The position numbers and the translations under genes are program-made. The notes beneath the pieces are model-generated. The model ran no database searches and was not told where the DNA came from. It was given only the letters and a program-made list of their open reading frames with translations. Of a stretch of DNA of 64,000 bases, positions 58,532 to 64,000 are shown piece after piece. This DNA is from Variovorax paradoxus (GTDB lineage: Bacteria; Pseudomonadota; Gammaproteobacteria; Burkholderiales; Burkholderiaceae_C): positions 242,143 through 306,142 of the forward strand of contig NZ_JAGGNU010000014.1 in assembly GCF_018614915.1 (NCBI RefSeq), given 5' to 3'. Within the stretch, counting starts at the first letter, position 1. Each line of letters starts with the position of its first letter.

Positions 58532-59842
58532 ATGCCTGACCCGATGAAACTCCTGCCCCGTCTGCGCCAGATCGCCATGGTCGGCGGTGTCGAAACTTTC
58601 GGGGTGGCCATCGGCGGCATTGCCGGCCTGCTCATCGTCAACGTGATGCCGAAGGACCAGTACGCGGCCTATACCTTCCTGGTCGCCTGCATGACCTTGA
58701 TCCTGGGCATCACCGATCTCGGGCTTGCCCATTGCACCCTGCCCATCGTCGGCCAGCGCGCGGCGGAGGTTCCGTGGGTGGTGGGCGTCTGCCACCAGGT
58801 GTTCCGCAAGCGCTGGGTTCTGCTGGCACTGGGCCTGGCCGTGATCGGACCCTACTGGTTCTATTCGTCGCAGCAGCATGGTTGGTCGGGGTGGGCCTAT
58901 CTCGCGGCCTCGCTGCTGATGGTGGCGGTCGTGCTGCTGACGCTCAGGGAGCACTACGCCAACACGGTGCTCCTGATCTTGGGCCAGATCTCGAACCTGA
59001 ACCGGATCGCCTTCTCGTCGCACTGCGTGCGGATCGCCTTCGTGGGCGTGGTGCTGCTGCTTCCGGCAACATCCTGGTCGGTAACCGGCATCGTCGCGGC
59101 GACGGCAGCTGCGAGTTTCGTCAGCGTGCTGCTGTATCGCAGGGCCTTCACCGAACAGAAGCTTCCGGACGCCCATCTCGATGCGGCGGACACGCGCAAG
59201 GTGGATGCCGAAGTCCTGCGGATCGCCAAGCCGCTGGTGCTGCCGGCCATCTTCTACCAGGTGCAGGGCGTGATCACCGTGTTCCTGGTGTCCTTGTTCG
59301 GCACCGCCAGCATGATGGCCGAGGTCGGCGCCTTCGGCCGCCTGGCCATGGTGCTGATCGTGGTGGACCGCGTCACCAACGTCCTGTTGTTTCCTGCCAT
59401 CGCGCGGGCACCGGCGGGCCCGCGCCTGGGCACGATCGTGGTGCAGGCCCACGTGGCTTATTTCGCGATGGGCGGATTGGTCCTGCTGACCTCCTTCTTC
59501 TTCCCGCACTACTGGATCCTGCTCTTGGGCAAGCAGTACGCCAGCATGACGTCCTTCGTGTGGATGGTGTTCCTGGCCTCCATCCTGATGAACGCCTCGG
59601 GCTTCGCCTTCCGCACCCTGTCGGTCCGCGGCGCGACGGCGGGCCAGAGCTACAGCATCGCGGCGACGCTGATCACCCAGGTCGCCTACCTGGCGCTGGT
59701 GGGCGTGAGCGACCTGCGCTCCGTGCTCGGCTTTGGCATCGCGACCAGCCTGGCCAATTTCGGCTACCAGTACGCGCTCCTGACCGTGCGCTGGCTGGAG
59801 TGGCGCAAGGATGCTGTCGAAGAGGCTCAGGTGCGCTTGTAG
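58532..59842 (+). CDS. Polysaccharide flippase-like multi-pass membrane protein
   Basis: Integral membrane protein of 436 residues with about twelve hydrophobic segments, starting RQIAMVGGVETFGVAIGGIAGLLIVNVMPKDQYAAYTFL, which is the manner of MATE/Wzx-type O-antigen flippases. No soluble domain. Substrate unknown. It converges on a glycosyltransferase gene, overlapping it by 16 bases at the 3' ends, and no other surface-polysaccharide genes are present. The 227 bases before it hold no clear gene or site. Confidence 0.75.
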   Translation: MPDPMKLLPRLRQIAMVGGVETFGVAIGGIAGLLIVNVMPKDQYAAYTFLVACMTLILGITDLGLAHCTLPIVGQRAAEVPWVVGVCHQVFRKRWVLLALGLAVIGPYWFYSSQQHGWSGWAYLAASLLMVAVVLLTLREHYANTVLLILGQISNLNRIAFSSHCVRIAFVGVVLLLPATSWSVTGIVAATAAASFVSVLLYRRAFTEQKLPDAHLDAADTRKVDAEVLRIAKPLVLPAIFYQVQGVITVFLVSLFGTASMMAEVGAFGRLAMVLIVVDRVTNVLLFPAIARAPAGPRLGTIVVQAHVAYFAMGGLVLLTSFFFPHYWILLLGKQYASMTSFVWMVFLASILMNASGFAFRTLSVRGATAGQSYSIAATLITQVAYLALVGVSDLRSVLGFGIATSLANFGYQYALLTVRWLEWRKDAVEEAQVRL

Positions 59843-60759
59843 ATCCGGCCGATGGCGGCGGCGATATTCAACGAGAGCCTGCGCTTCGCGAGTTCGCCGT
59901 TCGCATAGGGGTTGATCGGCGCGTCGGCGAAACGGTAGTACCACTTGCTCGCAGGCGAGGGCGGCACCCCGCGCAGCGCCTGCCGGATGTGGCCGCCATG
60001 CCAGGGCTTGACCGAGCCGACGGCGTGCGAGAGGTAGTAGCCACCGGGCGCGAAGTCCATGGCTTCCGGACCGGCCGTGTTCAGCGGCGCCTCGCACACG
60101 GTGAGCGCGAAGTTCAGCGCGTCCTGGTCGGTCGAGTGGAACAGGGCGGCGGAGCCGCCGGCCTTGAGCTCCCTGGCGTGCTCGTTGTGGGCCACGACCA
60201 GGTCGCACAGGCGGCGCCACAGGTCCAGGAACTCCAGGTGCGCGCGCGAAACCGCGATGAAGCCGGCGTTGTAGTAGCGGTCGAGCCCGCGCTGCGGAAT
60301 GGCGCCATGCGGCTCGAAGAAGCGGGCCCACAGCAGCCGCTTGGGATGCCGCGCCGGGAAGCACCAGTTGATGTCTTCGGCCAGCGAGATGCCGTCTTCG
60401 GTGAACCAGCCGCTGAGCGCGGGCCAGTCGCACTTCACGACGATGTCCGGGTCGATGTAGGCCACGACGTCGGATTGCGGCGCATGCCGCTCCAGCATCT
60501 CGCGGATGAAGGTGGGCTTGTAGTAGGTGAAGTGCAGCGGCGTGTCGAGCTCCACCATGCACAGCACCAGACCGGCGGGCGCCTGAAGCCGGCCGGTGGC
60601 GCGGTCGAAAGCCGGTGAATCGACGATCCAGGCCGGCAGTGCGCCGCGGTAGCCGACCCAGAGCTCGCCGGAATAGCCGGCCGCAATGAGCGAATTTGCC
60701 AGCGCCGCAACGCCGAAGTGGTAGTTCCGTTCGAAAAGCGTGCAGAGCGTGATGTTCAT
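59827..60759 (-). CDS. Putative nucleotide-sugar glycosyltransferase
   Basis: A 310-residue protein with a GT-A-like layout: N-terminal ITLCTLFERNYHFGVAALANSLIAAGYSG and the metal-binding Asp103-Pro-Asp105 (VAYIDPDIVV), then YYNAGFIAVSRAHLEFLDLWRRLC and a DQDALN block as in GT8-like enzymes. No membrane segment. I place the start at ATG 60759; the earlier reading has no supporting features. It is likely involved in making a cell-surface glycan together with the convergent flippase, but acceptor and donor are unknown. Confidence 0.75.
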   Translation of the reverse strand: MNITLCTLFERNYHFGVAALANSLIAAGYSGELWVGYRGALPAWIVDSPAFDRATGRLQAPAGLVLCMVELDTPLHFTYYKPTFIREMLERHAPQSDVVAYIDPDIVVKCDWPALSGWFTEDGISLAEDINWCFPARHPKRLLWARFFEPHGAIPQRGLDRYYNAGFIAVSRAHLEFLDLWRRLCDLVVAHNEHARELKAGGSAALFHSTDQDALNFALTVCEAPLNTAGPEAMDFAPGGYYLSHAVGSVKPWHGGHIRQALRGVPPSPASKWYYRFADAPINPYANGELAKRRLSLNIAAAIGRIYKRT

Positions 60760-60821
60760 GGAGAGTCGCAGTTTGATCGCGTCAAGTGTAAACAAATGTT
60801 CTACAGATGGCGCAACAAGCA

Positions 60822-61706
60822 TCACGGCGAAGCCATCAGCTCGACCAGATCGCGCTCGTAGTCCTTGAGCCGCCGCACCGCCTGCTCGCGCTGGGATGCG
60901 CTGGTGCGGGCGTGCAGCGCCGCAAGATTGCGGCAGCCCTCCTGCAGCAGCGCCTGTTGCTGTTCGCGCGCCGGCCCGGGCGGCCGGGTGGCGATGCGCT
61001 GCACGTAGGCATGGACCGCGGCGCGCGCTTCCGCCGGCGGCGTCTTCTCGGCCTGGAAGCGGCGCAGCAGTGCGAGCGTCTCCTGCTGGCGCTTGCGGCG
61101 CTCGCCGTCGACCCAGTGCGGGTCGAAGCTCGACCGCGCCACCTGCTCCTTCAGCAGCTCGCGTTGGCTCGGCTCGAGCCGGCCGTAGAAATCTTGGTTG
61201 CGATCCAGCAGCTGCTCGTAGCGTTTCTCCTGCTGGCGCTCGGGGCTGCGGTCGAGCCAGTCCTTGCGGTAGTCGGCATTGACCTTGGCGTACTTGCGTT
61301 CGAGCTGCAGCAACTGCGCTTCGCCGAGGCTCAGCGCGAGATCGGTGGCGGCAGGCTCGGCATGTTCGGCCACCGCCACCAGGCGCGCGCGAATCTCGTC
61401 GGACATCGCGCAGGCCTGCGCGGGCGTAAAGTCGTCGGCCGCGAGCGCCTGGGCCTGCTGCAGCAGCGCGACGATCTTCGGCAGCTCGTTCTGGCGGTGC
61501 CAGGCCAGGAGCTGCGCGAGCTCATCGCGCACGCGCGGCGTCTGCGCCCCGTTGAAGTCGAGGTAGCCGTCGAGCCACCAGTAGCTGAATTCGGGCAGGT
61601 TGTTGTACGCCAGCTTGACGGTGCTGCAGGCGGCCAGCGCGGAGGCGACGAGCAGCACGCCGATAATCCGCGCCAGTTTGGCGCAACGCATTCGGGAAAG
61701 TGGCAT
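60822..61706 (-). CDS. DUF6279-type lipoprotein
   Basis: Lipoprotein of 294 residues (289 if the second ATG at 61691 is used). It has a signal peptide with lipobox ALAAC and mature Cys, then STVKLAYNNLPEFSYWWLDGYLDF, a start I associate with DUF6279, then a long charged helical region with coiled-coil character (about 120-285). Function unknown. GGAG lies eight bases before the ATG at 61706. That ATG shares two bases with the glmU ATG on the other strand (CATG), an unusually tight head-to-head arrangement. Confidence 0.8.
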   Translation of the reverse strand: MPLSRMRCAKLARIIGVLLVASALAACSTVKLAYNNLPEFSYWWLDGYLDFNGAQTPRVRDELAQLLAWHRQNELPKIVALLQQAQALAADDFTPAQACAMSDEIRARLVAVAEHAEPAATDLALSLGEAQLLQLERKYAKVNADYRKDWLDRSPERQQEKRYEQLLDRNQDFYGRLEPSQRELLKEQVARSSFDPHWVDGERRKRQQETLALLRRFQAEKTPPAEARAAVHAYVQRIATRPPGPAREQQQALLQEGCRNLAALHARTSASQREQAVRRLKDYERDLVELMASP

Positions 61707-63141
61707 GAACAAGACTCCGCAGGACAACCAGGGACCGGTCGACGTCGTCATCATGGCGGCCGGAAAAGGCACGCGCATGAAGAGCAGCCTGCCCAAAGTG
61801 TTGCATCGTTTGGGTGGGCGCGCTCTGGTGGCGCACGTGGTCGATACCGCGCAGCGCATCGGCGCGCGCCATGTGGTGGTCGTGACGGGACACGGCGCGA
61901 CCGACGTCGAAACGGCGCTCGGCAGCGGCACGAACGCTGCGGCGCCCCTGTTCGCGCGCCAGGTCCCGCAGCTCGGCACGGGCCACGCGATGCAGCAGGC
62001 CGCGCCGCTCCTGCCCGACGACGGCACGGTGGTGGTGCTGTCGGGCGACGTGCCGCTGATCGGCGAAGACACGCTGCGCGCACTGGTGGCGCAGAGCGGC
62101 GGGCGCCGGCTGGCGCTGCTCACGATCCGGGTCGACGAGCCGGCGGGCTACGGCCGCATCGTGCGGGCCCCTGCGGCCCATGAAGGCGAGGGCGAAGTTC
62201 AGGCAATCGTGGAAGAGAAGGATGCGAGCGAGGCGCAGCGCGCGATCCGCGAGATCTACAGCGGCGTGATGGCCGTGCCGGCCCAGATGCTGAAGGCCTG
62301 GCTCACGCGCCTGGACAACAAGAACGCGCAGGGCGAGTACTACCTGACCGACGTGGTCGGCTTCGCGACCGTCGACGGCGTGCCGGTGGTCGCGCACCTG
62401 ACCGACGACGCGCTGCAGGTGGCCGGCGTCAACAGCCCGGCGCAGCTCGCAGCGCTCGAACGCGCCTACCAGCGGCGCCAGGCCGATGCGCTGATGGCGC
62501 AGGGCGTGCGGCTCGCCGATCCGGCGCGCTTCGACCTGCGCGGCACGCTGGCATGTGAATCGGACGTGGAGATCGACGTCAACTGCGTGTTCGAGGGCGC
62601 GGTCTCGCTGGGCGCCGGCGTGCGCGTGGGTGCCAACTGCGTGATCGCCAATGCGCGTATCGAAACCGGGGCGGTGATCCATCCCTTCACCCACATCGAC
62701 GGAGAGAAGGCCGGCGTGACGGTCGGCGAGGGTTCGACCATCGGTCCTTTCGCGCGGCTGCGCCCCGGTGCCCGCCTGGGTGCCGAAGTGCACATCGGCA
62801 ATTTCGTCGAGGTCAAGAACTCGACCCTGGCCGCCGGTGCCAAGGCCAACCATCTGGCCTACCTCGGCGACGCCACGGTAGGCGCGCGCGTCAACTACGG
62901 CGCCGGCAGCATCACGGCCAACTACGACGGCGCCAACAAGCACCGCACGGTGATCGGCGACGACGTGCACGTGGGCAGCAACTGCGTGCTGGTGGCGCCC
63001 GTCACCATCGGCGCCGGCGGCACCGTGGGCGGCGGCTCGACCGTGACCAAGAGCACCGAGCCGGGCGCCTTGACGGTCGCGCGTGCGCGGCAGGTCAGCT
63101 TCTCGAATTGGCAGAGGCCGCGGAAGGCCCCGAAGGACTGA
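61705..63141 (+). CDS. glmU: Bifunctional UDP-N-acetylglucosamine pyrophosphorylase / glucosamine-1-phosphate N-acetyltransferase GlmU
   Basis: Makes UDP-GlcNAc for peptidoglycan and lipopolysaccharide. In 478 residues the N-terminal uridyltransferase domain has VIMAAGKGTRMKS (15-27) and GTGHAMQQA. The C-terminal left-handed beta-helix (about 270-460) has the acetyltransferase blocks IGPFARLRPGA, EVKNSTLA and NYGAGSITANYDG. The 3' end overlaps the convergent Lrp-type gene by 47 bases. glmS follows beyond that gene, so two steps of the same pathway are close together. Confidence 0.96.
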   Translation: MNKTPQDNQGPVDVVIMAAGKGTRMKSSLPKVLHRLGGRALVAHVVDTAQRIGARHVVVVTGHGATDVETALGSGTNAAAPLFARQVPQLGTGHAMQQAAPLLPDDGTVVVLSGDVPLIGEDTLRALVAQSGGRRLALLTIRVDEPAGYGRIVRAPAAHEGEGEVQAIVEEKDASEAQRAIREIYSGVMAVPAQMLKAWLTRLDNKNAQGEYYLTDVVGFATVDGVPVVAHLTDDALQVAGVNSPAQLAALERAYQRRQADALMAQGVRLADPARFDLRGTLACESDVEIDVNCVFEGAVSLGAGVRVGANCVIANARIETGAVIHPFTHIDGEKAGVTVGEGSTIGPFARLRPGARLGAEVHIGNFVEVKNSTLAAGAKANHLAYLGDATVGARVNYGAGSITANYDGANKHRTVIGDDVHVGSNCVLVAPVTIGAGGTVGGGSTVTKSTEPGALTVARARQVSFSNWQRPRKAPKD

Positions 63142-63610
63142 AGGGCAGCGGCACGCGCGGCGCGAACTTGGCGCGCTTGACGCTGAAGAAGGCCTTCACG
63201 TTGCGCACGTTGGCATCGGTGGTGAAGAGGCGCTGCGCGAGCGCCTGGTAGCCGGGCATGTCGCGCACCGTGACGATGAGCACGAAATCCGGCCCGGGCG
63301 AGACGCGATAGCACTGCTGCACGGCCTCGTCCTGCACCACGCGCGCCTCGAAGGCGTCGAGCGCGGCGGCGTCCTGGCGATCCAGCGAGACCTCGATCAC
63401 CGCGCTGAGCTGTGCGCCGACGCGCTCGGCGCTGAGGATCGCGACTTCGCGCTCGATCCAGCCCGACTCGCGCAGCCGCCGCACGCGGCGCAGGCAGGTG
63501 GCGGCGGAAATATTGAAGCGCTCGGCGAGCGACTGGTTGCTCTGGGAGGCATCCTGCTGCAGCGCGTCGAGGAGCTGGAGGTCGATGGCATCTGGATCGA
63601 TTTGTTTCAT
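63095..63610 (-). CDS. Lrp/AsnC family transcriptional regulator
   Basis: Regulator of 171 residues: N-terminal winged helix (about 5-60; LLDALQQDASQSNQSLAERFNISAATCLRRVRRLRESG) and the RAM ligand-binding domain (about 70-150; GPDFVLIVTVRDMPGYQALAQRLF). A short Ser/Pro-rich tail extends into the overlap with glmU. Divergent from glmS across 140 AT-rich bases, an arrangement that suggests it senses an amino acid and acts on itself or glmS. Ligand unknown. Confidence 0.9.
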   Translation of the reverse strand: MKQIDPDAIDLQLLDALQQDASQSNQSLAERFNISAATCLRRVRRLRESGWIEREVAILSAERVGAQLSAVIEVSLDRQDAAALDAFEARVVQDEAVQQCYRVSPGPDFVLIVTVRDMPGYQALAQRLFTTDANVRNVKAFFSVKRAKFAPRVPLPFSPSGPSAASANSRS

Positions 63611-63750
63611 ATTTCATTGTAGTAATGAAATAATTCGGCATTGATGACGATGGACGAAATAATCAAGCAATATCAATTGAATATTGACTGTTGATTTCAC
63701 GAAGACTTTCGTACGATCGCCCTCGACCTCAATCCAGTAGGAGCTTCCTC
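63611..63750. promoter_or_regulatory. AT-rich divergent promoter region, lrp/glmS
   Basis: 140 bases much richer in A and T than the rest of the window (for example AATCAAGCAATATCAATTGAATATTGACTG is broken into short TTGA/TCAA blocks). TTGATT and TACGAT on the plus strand are 15 bp apart, a poor but possible promoter for glmS. GAGG-like sequence is weak, but TAGGAGC stands nine bases before the glmS ATG. Confidence 0.45.
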
Positions 63751-64000
63751 ATGTGTGGCATCGTCGGCGCCGTCTCCGGCCGCAACATCGTTCCCGTGCT
63801 CGTGCAGGGCCTGCAGCGTCTCGAATACCGCGGCTACGACTCCTGCGGCGTGGCCGTGCATGCACACGGACTGCAGCGCGCCCGCACCACCGCGCGCGTG
63901 GCCGACCTGCTGGCCCAGGTGCGCGACGACCGCATCGAGGGCACGACCGGCATCGCTCACACGCGCTGGGCCACGCACGGCGCGCCGGCGGTGCACAACG
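63751..64000 (+). CDS. glmS: Glutamine--fructose-6-phosphate aminotransferase GlmS (5' part only)
   Basis: First 83 codons, cut by the window end. The glutaminase domain starts [12 protein letters not shown] with the catalytic Cys2 that becomes N-terminal after Met removal, followed by [15 protein letters not shown] and AHTRWATHG, all typical of GlmS. It makes glucosamine-6-phosphate from fructose-6-phosphate and glutamine. A TAGGAGC ribosome binding site precedes the ATG. Confidence 0.95.
   Translation, partial: MCGIVGAVSGRNIVPVLVQGLQRLEYRGYDSCGVAVHAHGLQRARTTARVADLLAQVRDDRIEGTTGIAHTRWATHGAPAVHN

Overview
The window is 64 kb of very GC-rich DNA, packed with genes and free of mobile elements, tRNA or rRNA genes and CRISPR arrays. 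Gene content and order (nrdA with NrdR boxes, ampD-pilR-pilS, ccsA divergent to ffh, miaB with a GlrK/QseG/GlrR operon, opgH, otsB-GH15-otsA, glmU-lrp-glmS) point to a betaproteobacterium of the Burkholderiales. Comamonadaceae is most likely and Variovorax is my best guess; that is inference from style and synteny, not a database match.

Layout. 1-8.4 kb: core genes, with nrdA (cut by the window edge) under a promoter overlapped by paired NrdR boxes, then ampD, the PilR/PilS two-component pair, a small zinc-ribbon protein, a CcsA-like membrane protein and, divergently, ffh. 8.4-16.3 kb: opgH (periplasmic glucan synthesis), then upstream of it glrR, a QseG-like lipoprotein, glrK and miaB, all on the minus strand. 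Between glrR and opgH lie a near-consensus sigma-54 promoter and a TGTC-N10-GACA palindrome of the kind bound by E. coli GlrR, so the sequence itself suggests that GlrR controls opgH. 16.5-21 kb: an RND efflux adaptor and permease on the plus strand.

20.96-35.78 kb is the most interesting part: a minus-strand biosynthetic operon of about 14.8 kb whose genes overlap or nearly touch. It encodes a 2447-residue hybrid synthase (degenerate C remnant-A-PCP-KS-AT-ACP-aminotransferase), a 1669-residue NRPS (C-A-PCP-C-PCP), a Sfp-type phosphopantetheinyl transferase and two divergent alpha/beta hydrolases. The line has no thioesterase, ends in a C-PCP pair with no adenylation domain of its own, and is followed by hydrolases whose nucleophile elbows carry Cys and Arg instead of Ser. 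I infer a small amino-acid/malonate-derived beta-amino product released in trans. I do not recognise it as a described pathway.

36-47.4 kb: housekeeping and metabolic genes (histidine phosphatase, DUF4136 lipoprotein, ttcA, folB, FolM-like reductase, MidA-type methyltransferase, TauD-type dioxygenase, DUF5329, HisN-like phosphatase, AraC regulator, ROK kinase, MocR-type regulator). 47.4-51.5 kb: trehalose operon otsB-GH15-otsA. 51.6-64 kb: cca, a GST, MgtC/SapB, lytic transglycosylase, 5-formyl-THF cyclo-ligase, LysR, a DUF2917 protein, a flippase-like protein facing a glycosyltransferase, a DUF6279 lipoprotein, glmU, an Lrp-type regulator and the start of glmS.

Three divergent gene pairs (39.53, 56.24 and 61.70 kb) have start codons 17 bp apart or less, so at least one promoter of each pair must lie inside the opposing gene.
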